Assembly: GCA_958510825.1 (NCBI GenBank)
Contig: OY294044.1
Coordinates: 71,436,095 to 71,500,094 of the forward strand
From: Brachypterus glaber
Taxonomy: Eukaryota; Arthropoda; Insecta; Coleoptera; Kateretidae
Reading direction: 5' to 3'
DNA length: 64,000 bases
The notes beneath the pieces are model-generated. The model worked only from the letters and a program-made list of their open reading frames with translations, did no database searches and was not told the DNA's origin. This document shows positions 1-12,330 of this stretch, one piece after another. Made by a program: the position numbers and the translations under genes. The first letter of the stretch is position 1; every line of letters begins with the position of its first letter.

Positions 1-10
1 ATATAGGCCA

Positions 11-1237
11 CACGGTTCACCTGTGCGATTTTAAATAAAAATTTCGTGGACCCCTACATTTTTTGGACTAAAACATAACTGATGACATTAGAAATCAATT
101 CCCATTTAAAAGAAAATCGTAAAAGATACACTTTTTTTAGACAGATAAAAAACGTTTTTTTGAGTAATAAGGTGTGTCAAAAAATCGCGATTTTCAAAAT
201 CAAAAACGCTCTCTGGCTTAAAAGTTGCTCCTTAGTAAAAAACAGTGGCCACTCAAAAATGAGCCTAATCGATAAATGTTTAGAGGTAGCTCAAAGCACT
301 CAAACTTAAAAAAAAACAAATCGGTACCTGTTTTTCGGATAAAAACTGATACCGATAAAAATTGAGGAAATTTTGGAGGGTTTCTTTGGTAATATTTAGA
401 AACAATACTAAATGTAAGAACTAAAACAATTATATCCCCCCTCCCCTTAAGCTAGAACAAGAAAAAATCGCCAATTATTTGAAGATTTCGCGAAAATTTT
501 ATTTTTTCAAGTTTTTAAAAGTTCATAAAAAATTGTTTTAAATAAAAAATCTGCAAAATTATATATTAGTATATAAGAATATATACATGTTAACCTACAT
601 GACTATACAGAAGACATAATTTTTTTTTTCAAATATTTTAGTAATGAGTGGTTATTTAACATTAAAAACATAGAAAAAGTTTATATGCACCTTGGTCAAA
701 AAATAATTCCTAAGGAAGTTATGTCCTTTTAAATATACCCATTTTTAATAAATTTTTGCGAAATCTTTAAATAAGTGGCGTTTTTTTATGTTCTAACTTA
801 AGGGGAGGAGGAATATATTTTTTTTTTAGTTTTCTCACAATTAGTATTGTTTCTAAATATTACCAAAGAAACCCTTCAAAATTGCCTTAATTTTATATAC
901 AATTACTTTTTATCCGAAAAACAGGTACCGATATTTTTCAAAGTTTGAGTGCTTTGAGCTACCTCTAAACATTAATCGATTTGGCTCATTTTTGAGTGGC
1001 CACAGTTTTTTACTAAGGAGCAACTTTTAAGCCAGAGGGCGTTTTCGATTTCGCAAATCGGAATTTTTTGACACACCCTATTACTCAAAAAAACGTTTTT
1101 TTATCTTTCTAAAAAAGTGTATCTTTTACGATTTTCTTTCAAATGGAAATTGATTTCTTATGTCATCAGGTATGTTTTAGTCCAAAAAATGTAGGGGTCC
1201 ACGAAATTTTTATTTAAAATCGCCCAGGTGAACCGTG
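11..1237. mobile_element. Foldback transposon, CACGG termini, 4-bp target duplication
   Basis: The two halves are inverted copies of each other: about 11-620 reads as the reverse complement of about 630-1237, with almost no loop. The ends read CACGGTTCACCTG inward and are flanked by the same four bases, GCCA, at 7-10 and 1238-1241, which I read as the target-site duplication. The arms have diverged most near the centre. There is no convincing ORF; the 75-codon frame at 82-309 has no recognisable content. CACNN ends with 4-bp duplications are known from the CMC/Chapaev group, so that is the likeliest class, but this is inference. Confidence 0.75.
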
Positions 1238-1304
1238 GCCACTTAAAAATTGGACCGAGGGGTATATTATAGAATGCGAAGCATTATATATCTTTACAGG
1301 ATCT

Positions 1305-1768
1305 AGGAGATTTAGCCAAAAACTTTTACCGCGAAAACATTTACCGCGAAAACATTTACCTCAAAATGATTTAACCGCGAAAAGTTTCACCCAACAAATT
1401 ACCGCGAAAAAATATTACCTTAAAAACTTTTACCGTGAAAAATATTATCGCGACAATAAAAATCGCGCATACTTTTACCGCGCAATAATATAATCGCGCT
1501 TACGCTTTAATAAAAAAAATTAACCGTAAAATATAAAATTTTTTGAATAAAACACTAATTTTATAATTAAAATGTTATTTTTATTTTTTATCAAAAACAA
1601 AACCAAATAAACCAAACCAAAAAATTTAATTATATTTATACTTTTTAAAATACCAAACTTATAAAACTAAATTAAAGAAATTGGTTATATATTATATTGA
1701 TTAGTAACATAATTATAATTTTATTTATATATTTTTTTTAAACCAAACCAACCCAAACAATTTAGTTA

Positions 1769-1822
<54 letters not shown>

Positions 1823-2130
1823 AAATTCTTGATATAGCTAACAAAAGAGTATTACAAAAAAAAAATTATAATTTAAAATTAGAGGCCGAATTTACTTTAA
1901 ATTAAATGTTTTCGCGGCTATAATTTTCGCGTTAATTGCATTTCGCTACTAAAACTATACGTTATTATAGTTTTCGCTATTTTTATTTCGATTTAATATT
2001 TTTTCGCGTTAAATGTTTATCGCTGTTAATCCTTTACGCGAAAAAACAACATTTCGCCGTAATTTTTTCGTGGTAATATTTTTGCGATATTTTTTTTTTA
2101 CGGTAAATTTTTCGACTAAAGCTCCCGCCC
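1305..2130. mobile_element. CGCG-rich inverted-repeat element, copy A
   Basis: The left part repeats TTTACCGCGAAAA-like words (1325-1500) and the right part repeats the reverse complement, TTTTCGCGG (1905-2110). The outer edges also mirror each other: a GATTTAGCC-type end near 1311 matches a GACTAAAGC-type end near 2115. No ORF is visible. The reiterated subterminal CGCG words look like protein-binding sites of a non-autonomous DNA transposon. The superfamily is not assignable from what I can see. Confidence 0.55.
1772..1820. repeat. (TA)n microsatellite
   Basis: A run of about 24 TA units lies inside the CGCG-rich element. The tandem copy of this region has only a few TA units near 3784, so the run expanded or contracted after the duplication. 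Confidence 0.9.
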
Positions 2131-2217
2131 CCATCTTTACGATCTTATTAAAATGAAAATTTCTATTCATTGCAGAATCATCCGAAATAAAAAAAGATTA
2201 TATTTGAAGACACATAA

Positions 2218-2226
2218 GGGAACGTT
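2218..2226 (+). other. 9-bp stub of a PIF-type MITE at a duplication junction
   Basis: TAA followed by GGGAACGTT reproduces the TAA target site and the first nine bases of the MITE at 4193. It then runs directly into sequence homologous to position 392. This marks the breakpoint of the tandem duplication. Confidence 0.7.
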
Positions 2227-2227
2227 T

Positions 2228-4192
2228 ATATTTAGAAACAATACTAAATGTAAGAACTAAAACAATTATATCCCCCCTCCCCTTAAGCCAGAACAAGAAA
2301 AAATCGCCAATTATTTGAAGATTTCGCGAAAATTTTATTTTTTCAAGTTTTTAAAAGTTCATAAAAAATTGTTTTAAATAAAAAATCTGCAAAATTATAT
2401 ATTAGTATATAAGAATATATACATGTTAACCTACATGACTATACAGAAGACATAATTTTTTTCCTCAAGTTGAGTAAAAAAAAATAATTTCGATTAGAAA
2501 CCGGGTGGATTTTCTGTTTTTTGCCTAAAACTTTTTTTGGTGTACTTTTTTTTTATTTTTTGGTTGGAATACCTTTTTATGTAAAAATACACAAAAATGT
2601 TTCTGTGGTTTAACATCGCAGGTTTAACCGTTTTAAAGATAAATGCATTTAAAAGTAAATTTTTACGCATGAAGAACCAAAAATAAAAAAATTAAAAAAT
2701 ATAAAGCAAAAAACAAATATTTTAGTAATGAGTGGTTATTTAACATTAAAAATATAGAAAAAGTTTATATGCACTTTGGTCAAAAAATCATTCCTAAGGA
2801 AGTTATGTCCTTTTAAATATACCTACTTTTAATAAATTTTCGCGAAATCTTTAAATAAGTGGCGTTTTTTATGTTCTAACTTAAGGGGAGGAGGAATATA
2901 TTTTTTTTTTAGTTTTCTCACAATTAGTATTGTTTCTAAATATTACCAACGAAACCCTTCAAAATTGCCTTAATTTTATATACAATTACTTTTTATCCGA
3001 AAAACAGGTACCGATATTTTCAAAGTTTGAGTGCTTTGAGCTACCTCTAAACATTAATCGATTTGGCTCATTTTTGAGTGGCCACAGTTTTTTACTAAGG
3101 AGCAACTTTTAAGCCAGAGGGCGTTTTCGATTTCGCAAATCGGAATTTTTTGACACACCCTATTACTCAAAAAAACGTTTTTTTATCTTTCTAAAAAAGT
3201 GAATCTTTTACGATTTTCTTTCAAATGGAAATTGATTTCTTACGTCATCAGGTATGTTTTAGTCTAAAAAATGTAGGGGTCCACGAAATTTTTATTTAAA
3301 ATCGCCCAGGTGAACCGTGGCCACTTAAAAATTGGACCGATGGGTATATTATAGAATGCGAAGCATTATATATCTTTACAGGATCTAGGAGATTTAGCCA
3401 AATAAACTTTTACCGCGAAAAAATATTACCGCAAAAACTTTTACCGTGAAAAATATTATCGCGACAATAAAAATCGCGCATACTTTTACCGCGCAATAAT
3501 ATAATCGCGCTTACGTTTTAATAAAAAAAATTAACCGTAAAATATAAAAATTTTTGAATAAAACACTAATTTTATAATTAAAATGTTATTTTTATTTTTT
3601 ATCAAAAACAAAACCAAATAAACCAAACCAAAAAATTTAATTATATTTATACTTTTTAAAATAGCAAACTTATAAAACTAAATTAAAGAAATTGTTTATA
3701 TATTATATTGATTAGTAACATAATTATAATTTTATTTATATATTTTTTTAAAACCATACCAACCCAAACAATTTAGTTATATTTATATATATTTTTTTAA
3801 ATTCTTGATATAGCTAACAAAAGAGTATTACAAAAAAAAATTATAATTTAAAATTAGAGGCCGAATTTTCTTTAAATTAAATGTTTTCGCGGCTGTAATT
3901 TTCGCGTTAATTGCATTTCGCTACTAAAACTATACGTTATTATAGTTTTCGCTATTTTTATTTCGATTTAATATTTTTTCGCGTTAAATGTTTATCGCTG
4001 TTAATCCTTTACGCGAAAAAACAACATTTCGCCGTAACTTTTTCGTAGTAATATTTTTGCGATATTTTTTTTTTACGGTAAATTTTTCGACTAAAGCTCC
4101 CGCCCCCATCTTTACGATCTTTATAAAATGAAAATTTCTATTCATTGCAGAATCATCCGAAATAAAAAAAGATTATATTTGAAGACACATAA
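2228..4192 (+). repeat. Tandem duplicate (copy B) of 392-2217
   Basis: This segment repeats 392-2217 in the same orientation: half of the left foldback arm (2228-2462), the right arm (2714-3350), then the CGCG-rich element (about 3385-4105). It differs from copy A in three ways. It has about 250 extra bases at 2463-2713, it lacks about 80 bases of CGCG-rich sequence near 3410, and it has a short (TA)n tract. Many single-base differences show that the duplication is not recent. Confidence 0.85.
2463..2713. other. Extra segment in copy B: foldback loop or insertion
   Basis: It lies exactly between the two foldback arms and is absent from copy A. It could be the original loop, lost from copy A, or a later insertion. 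Its layout loosely resembles the dispersed repeat at 16840-17000. Confidence 0.45.
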
Positions 4193-4345
4193 GGGAACGT
4201 TCAAGTATTACGTAACGCTCCTAGGGGAGGGTGGGGGTCATTTTGGAGTGTTACGCCCATGTTAATGGTATAGGAAAATAGCGTTACAGGAGGGGTGGGG
4301 TCCAAAATAATTAAAATTTGCGTTACATAATACTTGAACGTTCTC
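4193..4345. mobile_element. PIF/Harbinger-type MITE, copy 1
   Basis: A 153-bp element with terminal inverted repeats: GGGAACGTTCAAGTATTACG at the left end, mirrored at the right end by a close match finishing in GAACGTTCTC. The flanking 3-bp duplication is TAA (4190-4192 and 4346-4348), the TWA type typical of PIF/Harbinger. A second copy at 53034-53181 has the same internal G-rich core. Non-coding. Confidence 0.85.
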
Positions 4346-4348
4346 TAA

Positions 4349-4633
4349 TCAATATTTATTTATACCGAAATTAATGCAATGCTATTATAATTCAAGTGTT
4401 TTATTCTTTAAATACATTTTAACTGCCAAATAATCCTTCCTCACCGTAAGAACGGTATAATATGGCATTCAGTACATTTTGCTACAAAATGTACACTAAT
4501 ATTTATATTGTATGTCATTTTGTAGTAGATTTTTGCAGTATAGATATTTTTGTGTTTCTCCAGTAACATTTTTAAAAATACAACTGTGCATTATATATTA
4601 AAATAATGCCAAAAATTTACTGTTCGTGTTTAT
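4349..4633. other. No recognisable feature
   Basis: AT-rich spacer between the MITE and the SINE. I see no ORF or repeat. Confidence 0.6.
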
Positions 4634-4905
4634 GGGAGGATTGGTGTAGTGGACTACCGCGTCGTACTTGGTGAGTTTACTACACAAATAGCGTGAGTTC
4701 GATTCTCACCGGAGCCGATTTGCCTTTTTCAGTTAATTAATAATTGAAATTTGGCGAAGTCGTAAGTGAAGCGGACACTCCCTATAAATTCGAAAGTCAA
4801 TTAAAGCCGGTGGTTCCCTCTACTACTACCCCACACAAGTCCTGGACTTAGGGGATGCTTAATTAAGTAGAATAGTACAAGGTTAAACAAAATGTAATGT
4901 AATAA
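4634..4905 (+). mobile_element. tRNA-derived SINE, copy 1
   Basis: The first 85 bases resemble a tRNA: an A-box-like TTGGTGTAGTGG near 4640 and a B-box GAGTTCGATTCTC near 4694, the internal pol III promoter. A non-tRNA body follows, including the words GGCGAAG, GCGGACACTCCCTATAAA and GACTTAGGGGATGCTTAATT, and it ends in a short ATG/TAA-rich tail. A second copy with the same body is at 45081-45345. Being followed by an unrelated conserved body, this is not a functional tRNA gene. Confidence 0.8.
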
Positions 4906-5193
4906 CTTAGAAAAAGTAAGATTATGTAATATATTTTACTGGTTTTAGTATATACATTATATTACCATAATATGGAAATATATTATATATTGTTATAACA
5001 AAGTGGAGAAGGCATAAACATCAGTAACAAAGTGACACTTTTATCCCTTTGACATAATTTTCCCGCCCTTGTATACATTTCAATAAATCAACCGTTTTAC
5101 CGCCCCCAAAAACCGTCCATTGTGCCTAAGAAATACAAAACAACGCCAATGTTTCCCATTGTGTTTGCAATTTGTGCAGTTTTGTCTTTACAG

Positions 5194-5307
5194 GAAGTTT
5201 GACCCTGGAAGAACTTGTCCCCGCATACAGGCAACATTTTCTGGAAACAGCAAAAAATTCAAGTAAAGTTTATATCAAGCAATATACTGACAATGCAGGC
5301 CTTGAAG
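5194..5307 (+). CDS. Candidate internal exon of an unidentified host gene
   Basis: A pyrimidine-rich stretch ending in TTTACAG (to 5193) precedes 114 bases open in one frame, followed by a donor-like GAAG|GTGCGT at 5308. In that frame the exon is symmetric phase 1 and encodes about 37 residues, beginning SLTLEELVPAYRQHF and ending QYTDNAGLE, with ordinary codon use and higher GC than its surroundings. I do not recognise the protein. A second frame is open for about 23 codons and then stops, so a 3' terminal exon in that frame is an alternative. No neighbouring exon was found, so it could also be an old gene fragment. Confidence 0.4.
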
Positions 5308-5344
5308 GTGCGTTCGGGTAAAGCAATCATTAAGCAAAAACAGA

Positions 5345-5575
5345 AAAATGTTTCTTAAATCAAAACTATTGTGATTTGTTTATAACGAAGAGAATATATT
5401 CTACTTTAATGCATGCATACCGTATTTTTATCCTTTCATATTTGAAGAAAAACTTTGCTTTAACTAAGAATATGAATACTAGAATATGGTATGCATTAAA
5501 GGAAAATATATTTCTATTATTTGTATAAAATTACCATAGTCTTGATTTAAGAAATATTTTATTAAACGTCACTTT
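5345..5575. repeat. Imperfect hairpin repeat
   Basis: Left-arm words (TTCTTAAATCAAAAC, ATATTCTACTTTAATGCAT) recur inverted on the right (ATGCATTAAAGGAAAATAT, CTTGATTTAAGAAA). Probably a small MITE. No clear target duplication. Confidence 0.5.
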
Positions 5576-5960
5576 GTCATTTATTGAACCTGGTTTATTT
5601 TTTTTTCCAATTCTTCAGTCAACTTTTATAAGTAAGGCACTTTACACACTTACAAAGGCAAAAAAAATGAAAAAATTGTACAAATCAATAACTCCAAGGG
5701 GGTATTAAAAGTTGACCGAGGAAAACTATTGTTGACAGAGGAAAAAACTATTTTATATTATGACTTACAAAAAATTAGCATCCTGGCTCTGCCCCTTTAA
5801 ATACCTCAGTTGTAAAATTTGAATGAGTTTCAGTCAAATGTTGAGTTTCTTAATACACTCTGTATTTACTTCTAGGTTGGTATTGGCCTTTTATAAAAAA
5901 TATTTTTTCTAATTTTTTTATCAAAATCTTTGAAATATTTGACATCTTATACCTATTTTT

Positions 5961-6619
5961 AACCGACTTCTAAAAAAGGAGGGGGTTATCAATTCGACGT
6001 GTGACTTTTTTTTATATTTGATCCCGCATAACTTTCGAACGGATGAACGGAATTGGATGAAACTTTTTGCAACTTAAAGAGGGCATTCATGAGGTGGTCC
6101 CGTTTAATTTGAGGCTCGGATAATGCCGGGCAAGCCGGATAATTAAGATAAATCTAATCGTTTTAACGCAATTTCACATAAAAACGGCTTAATTTGATTC
6201 TAATATGACCAGTTTTTTGGAGAAATATCGGATAATTTGGATAAGCCGGATATCTTGATTGGTCTCTGGATCGCCGAATTAAAAATATTACTAAATTCTT
6301 TTTTAGAAATGTATCCTAGTACGTTCTGACGTCAGCAGCTTGCCGAGATGGAAGAACAACTATAATTTAGCTTAGATGACGTTACAAATCTACAATCTAA
6401 GTTCTGTGTCTCTAAAAAGTAAAAAAACCTTTAAACAAAAAAAATGGACCGACTTCTATGTCTCTAAACAGTAAAAAATAAAAAATAAGTCGGTGCCAAT
6501 TTTACAGCAAAGAAATTAACAATAAAAATAATTTTTAGTATTTAATTTGAAAATGGCACCAACTTATTTTTTATTTTTTACTTTTTTGAGACTTTTTTTT
6601 TGTTAAAAGTTTTTATCTA
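5961..6619 (+). mobile_element. AACCGACTTC-family repeat, copy 1
   Basis: It begins AACCGACTTCTAAAAAAGGA and shares a long body with 31607-32348, including GAACGGAAT, CAACTTAAAGAGGGCATTCA and CGGATAATGCCGG. Near its 3' side it carries an inverted pair around a GTCGGTGCCAATTT word, and it ends AAAAGTTTTTAT. No coding sequence. Its class is not clear from the ends. Confidence 0.65.
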
Positions 6620-8340
6620 ATACAGTATTTGTTTAAAATAACTTTATTCTCTAATTTAAAGAGAATCCCCAAAATATAAATTTTGATGCGAACTATCAAC
6701 ATTTTTAATAAAAGATGTAGCGCAGCTGTTACAGACAACAATTTCAACATAAATCCTTCTACCATTTTTTAATGTACAAATAATAAAAAAAATATTCGCG
6801 CTAGAAAAGAAATTTGTTTTTTTTTGTGAAGGTAAAAATTGTTCGTTTTTTTTGTCCAATATTTAATAGGCGGTATTATTTTTGATATTTTTTTTATATA
6901 TCACATACACCTTATTATAATAAACCAAAATAAATCATATTGTGAAAACAATTCTATATTTTTTCCAAAGAATACGGTTAAATAAACTTTGCGCATTTTT
7001 GTGCATTAAAAAAAGGGTTCCTAATTTCGTAAATATCCGAATTTTTTTTAGTAGATCTGGATGCCATTTCTTATGTTTTTGTTATTCCTTAACATTTTGT
7101 TCTGCAAATAGGAAGTAATTTAATCTCGAATTTAATCATTTAACACTTTTTACGAATACTATAGGAGCCATAATTTTGCCCTTCGCAATTTAAACGATTT
7201 GTGATGCCATTTAACGGGGAAACACCATAGAGAAGAAAAGAGGACTAAAAGTCCAGCCTGCGCAAGATTATTTTGTGACAGAACGGGGCAGCGAAATGAC
7301 GTAACGCATATCTATTAGCTGTGAAATGCTGTCGGTCGTAAAACAATTCGTCAACCCAGTATTCAGTTGTCTTATCTTCAAAAACCCCCATTAAAAATCT
7401 TAAAATGTCCGAAAATAAAGATATGGCAAACCAATATGGGGTGACGAATTATTAGTAGTTTGTTTATACTGTCAGTACTGTAGGATCGTCGTTTGTTTCT
7501 GTTCATTTTTCGACTTCTACTGTGTTTTAATTGTTTTTTTTGCTGCATTTGTTTATAACTTTAAACATGACTTGTATTGTTGATTTATAAAGAGCAAAGG
7601 GTCAATCCCTGGTGTACTCAAAGTAGGTGTACAAAATCTCGAAATTGAAACACCTCGAAAAATTCTTATAAAATAATTAAAAAAAACTATTTCGACGTTT
7701 CTTCGTAGATATTTATTGTTTTTTGTTGCATTTTTTACAATTTTTCTTTGATACATAAAACTAAGGTTAAAAAATACTTGTCAAAAACAACAATAATAGT
7801 GCGCATGTACAAGTTAATCGCAGATTCGCAAAGCACATTTATCACACTTTTCCGCAACAGCTTTGGAGGTCTTTCCTTGTCTATGGGAAACACTACGTTA
7901 CCATATTACAGGACGTTTGACTTTCGGCTTCACATACAAGTAGGTTTCTGTTTACCTCTGCAGACAGTATCTACAATTAATAATAATCAATTGGATTTGT
8001 GAAGGTTTAGTAAGAATTTATTAGTGCAAAGACCAATTTTTTTAAGATGCAAGGTTGAGAAATTAATTTCGTGGGGTTAACACAAGTATTTATGTAAAAA
8101 TAAGAGTAAGAGGTAATTTTAGCTAAAACAACAGGACTGACATTTTTGCAAAATTTTTAAACATCATAAATCTAAATTAATCCTGTGCTTTTAAACAAAA
8201 CATATTTTAATTAAAATTGAAATGGGCTTTACAGAGTAAAGCACTTAATCTAGATGCGAAAGTTTTGTGGTATTTCCTGAATTTCGCGAAACTAAAGAAG
8301 TGGGCATTAGTAATTGAAAGTAAAAGCAGCAATTATAGAA
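6620..8340. other. No recognisable gene
   Basis: AT-rich sequence. The short frames at 6656-6859, 7553-7756 and 7748-8002 have no recognisable content. A slightly less AT-rich patch at 7190-7400 shows no motif I can name. Confidence 0.5.
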
Positions 8341-8500
8341 AGTGAATGGGAATAGTATGGAATAGACAATATTTCGTGCGAGCGGAAAGTTTGTCATACG
8401 AGCCGGTAGGCGATTATGACAGTCCCGCGAGCCTGGAATGACTATTCCATACGTGTTGTAGACTATACTTTTTCTTCGTCTGCAAATATGAAACTCTGTA
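8341..8500. repeat. Fragment of a dispersed repeat
   Basis: An internal near-palindrome is built on GGAATAGT/ATTCCAT words. The block ACTATACTTTTTCTTCG near 8464 recurs at 56518-56535, so this is a dispersed family. Confidence 0.4.
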
Positions 8501-8995
8501 TGGCTTTAAACTGCGGACAATGTTAAAAACAATGTTTTTTTTGACTCGACATTGTAAATGCAACAAAACTCATATTTTTAAATAAAGCAATTAATGTTAT
8601 TTAATAATTTTATCAAATCAGTACTTAAAAAAGATTTTTATTTAATTTTAGCACATATTTGCAAGTTATTATGCAAAAATTGAAGGTTATGTCAGATTGA
8701 TGTGACATATATCAGGTTTAAGCATTTAACAATAGATGGAGCAGTTTTAATTTTTTGAACTAAATTGATAAAAAAATGGTAAAGTATTATGAAAAGCTAA
8801 TAAACTTTATGTAATTTTAACTCGAAACTTTAAATTGCATTAAATTATGCAATATTTCATGGTAATATTAATATATTTTTGCTAATTTTGCTACAGTTTT
8901 CTTTACTTTTATAAACAAGAGATGGCACTACATGTGCTTATTCTAACACTTGATACGGAATATTCATACCGTATCTAGAGCTAGAAGGGATGCGT

Positions 8996-9071
8996 TCTGT
9001 GTGTATTTGCTTAAATTCTATTGTGTGTATTTGCTTACATTCTAATTGTGTGTATTTGCTTACATTCTAAA
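8996..9071 (+). repeat. 25-bp minisatellite, three units
   Basis: Three adjacent units of about 25 bp share TGTGTGTATTTGCTTA followed by an ATTCTA-type end. Confidence 0.85.
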
Positions 9072-10207
9072 GCGGTCGTAGAAAAAACATGCTTTTATAC
9101 AGAGTATTTAAAAAAATATAACAAAATTAAATACACTAAATTTTTAAGGTCAGCTTAGAACTTTTAAAGCAAATTATTTAATAAAAAATAAATTAATACG
9201 ATATTTCCATACATTTGGTTTTGTGTTAAATATTAACTTTAACCGAGCTTTTAACCATAAACGGTTAAAAGTTAGTCACCATCTGTAGTCCTTAAAAACA
9301 ATTAAAAATAAAAAGCAATAAACTTTCTGCAGTTTGCTACGCGCTTGAGCAGAAAAAAAATCATGTTGCCCAGTGATTCAGTTTTTTTTCTCAGTGGGCG
9401 ATATTTTTTTTAAGTGGGCAACACTGATCACCTAGTTAAAATATTGGAAATAGTCCGTTTTTATATCTAAGATATTCTATTTCATTTCTACACTCTTTAT
9501 AGTTTTATTACAGATCCATATAATTTCCAAAATCGTCAGAATTACCTCAATAAATCTATTTATTTATTATTACTTCTTTTAAATCGAATTCTAAAGAGAG
9601 TAGTAGTTTTAACCAATTTTATATATCTAGCTTGAAACTGTATTTTAACAGTCGAATATGACATAAAAATGAGTATAAAACACATATAAGTAGGTTCTTA
9701 AAAGTCTATAAATAATTAAACAATATTTTGATAAAAATCACCCTTCAAAATTCTGTATGCTATTTCTGAATTTTCCTGTATAAATAATGTGAATACGCCC
9801 ATAAATAACACACAGAACCTAATTAAAGCCATGTACCATAGAATTACATCTAATATGAAAATCATTCGGTATTAGAATCTGCATATGGACCATGTATCCT
9901 GCACCATTAATTAGTCTATTCTACGCAACAGTGGTGCGTATACAATAATAATGTACACACAATTTGGAGGCTTCAGTTCAGGAAATGAAGGTTTATTTTT
10001 GGCGTAAAATTTGAGTTAATTATTATTTTTTTTGTCATAATATATTAAGATATCAAGCGAATATTTGTATTCATTCTAAGACAAATTATGACAAAATTAC
10101 GATCCGAAAATATATTTGACCGGACTATTTCCAAAATAAATTAACAAATTAAAGTATAGTTTATAAAAACTGTAAAATATTAATATGAACACTTTAACTA
10201 TTCAAAC
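9072..10207. other. No recognisable gene
   Basis: AT-rich. A small hairpin near 9250 pairs TTTTAACC with GGTTAAAA. Nothing else stands out. Confidence 0.5.
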
Positions 10208-10315
10208 GAGGCCCTGGAATTCAGTGCATGCGCAATTCGTTTATACCAGCTGCAAATTTTTTTGGTTGCCTGTTAAAATATAAAGTTTTAATTACCCACT
10301 TAATTCCAGGACCTC
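10208..10315. mobile_element. 108-bp MITE
   Basis: Terminal inverted repeats of 19 bp: GAGGCCCTGGAATTCAGTG at the left against GAGGTCCTGGAATTAAGTG read from the right, with two mismatches. No certain target duplication. Confidence 0.65.
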
Positions 10316-11520
10316 ATACGAATTGTTGTGTTGTTCCTATTATTATTTTACACTATAAAAAACTTTAATTTGTTAATTTATTTATGAACATTTATTTATT
10401 TAACAGTTAAAATATTAGTTCATTTAAATTTATTTCCAAATTAATACTTTATATCTAATACCAGCGCTATTAAAAATGTTATTATTATATAAGCACGAAA
10501 TTTTTTCCCGTTTAAATAACCCTAGGGGTTCCCCAGTAGGGATGTTGCCGATTTACTTTATTTTTGATTAATCAAAATTTAAAAAATTTAATGGAACGAT
10601 TGGTTTAGGAACTAGTCCTTAAAATACAAATTTAAATGACAGAGGAAAATAAAAAACGCAATTTTGTACAATAACACTGTCAAAACATAGGAAAGGGATA
10701 AACTGGAAGGAGGGTGATGGGAGTAAGATAAAATTTCAATACATTGTATCCTTCCTTGACTTTTTTGTTGCCTTTTAAATGTGTTATTCAGCAAGGGTGC
10801 ATTTGTAAGAGATAAATATATGATAGAGTTTTAAAATCTGAACTCCATCCGATGCTACTATGTATTTTCTATAATGGTAAAAGCTTTAAAACAAAAGAAG
10901 GAAGGGATACTATCATTTATACAAATGTTAACCAAAAAAATTACCTTCTTTTTCTGGCCTGTATTATACACCCGATTTGAAACATGTCAAGTGTTGTAAC
11001 CTAAGTGAACGTTTAATATATTAACCATGCGTCTGTGAGTAAATCAACAGCAATCCCTACATGCATTAATTTAGGCTTACCCTATATGAAGAGAAATAAA
11101 TAGTTGCATTGAGTAGATATTATTTTGGCCAAATAAATCAGACAATTTTATTACGGCTGGCTAGACAATAATAGTATTATTAATATAGTGAAATTTTACT
11201 ATCAGTAAACTTACTGAAATAATTGGCATTTTTGTCTTTTTTTTACAATGTTCAATTGATAATTTTTTTAAACCGCTGCCAACGACTTTTTTTAGCCAGT
11301 GTAGTATATCTGTCTCAAATTTATGCCAAATTCAGCATAAAAATCAGCAAAATTCCATCACAAAAGCACAAAGTGGTAAGTTTAATTTACTACATTACAA
11401 TTTTACGGCTCAATAAATTTAGTTCGAGTAGGAATATTAAAGTGTGACATCTACGTGCATATGAGATGTGCCATTAAATTCTATCGGCTTTGCATATAAA
11501 AATCGCTATATATGGCGATA
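10316..11520. other. No recognisable gene
   Basis: AT-rich. The frames at 10612-10794 and 11223-11447 lack recognisable domains. Confidence 0.5.
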
Positions 11521-12086
11521 TACAGCCTGTTCCAGAACTCGCGTACATAAATTTGAGGGTATATTAAAAATATGAAAAAAAATTCAAAAAAAATCCATCT
11601 TCAATACTAATTAAAAAGGAAGCTATTTAATCTGACCATACCTGTTGCTGATGTTAAATTATAATTTAACATCAGCAAAAGGATTACCTTTAGGTAATTA
11701 CCTACAAATTTTTTCCGTACTTATAAGTAACTAAAGTAACTATGGTTGTTGCATTTTGTTTGAGACTTTCAAAGAGGCTATCAAATATTCTATTTTTATA
11801 GGGTCACTCCATCCGGCGGTGGTTTTTTGACATTAATAAATATTTATGTCACATTAATCACCATGTCAACCTACAGAATATGTACCTGCAATAATTAAAT
11901 TTGCTTTCATGGCTACAAATTCAACTTTTAAAGGTAATTTAACATCAGCAACCGTATTGGTCCACTTAAAGCGTTCTTATTTTTGAATTGAACGAAGATG
12001 GATTTTTTTTGACATTTTTTTATATTTTCCAGAGGATTTTTAATATACCCTCAAATTTCTGTACGAGACTTCTGGAACAGGCTGTA
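11521..12086. mobile_element. MITE with TA target site
   Basis: The ends read TACAGCCTGTTCCAGAA inward from both sides, and the inverted similarity continues for about 90 bp, including ATTTGAGGGTATATTAAAAAT. TA on both sides fits a Tc1/mariner-type target. The interior contains TTTAACATCAGCAA words in both orientations. Non-coding. Confidence 0.7.
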
Positions 12087-12330
12087 TATTTAGAAATAAA
12101 TAATAAGTTAGTTTTTTTTTATTGTTTTACTTCATTTTATTTGAAAGTTTTAAAATAATAAATACGAAATACCTACACTTTAAAAAATGAAGGTAAAACT
12201 GGAGAGAAATATTAGTATTAAATCAAAACATTTAATTGATTTAAACTGAAAATTTTATTGTTTAATAATAAATGTAACTCTATCTTCAGATTGGGTTTTT
12301 TGCATGTATACCGTGTACTATAATAAAACA

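Noticed and set aside
4634..4720. Functional tRNA gene
   Set aside because: The tRNA-like head is followed by a conserved non-tRNA body also found at 45081, which marks a SINE.
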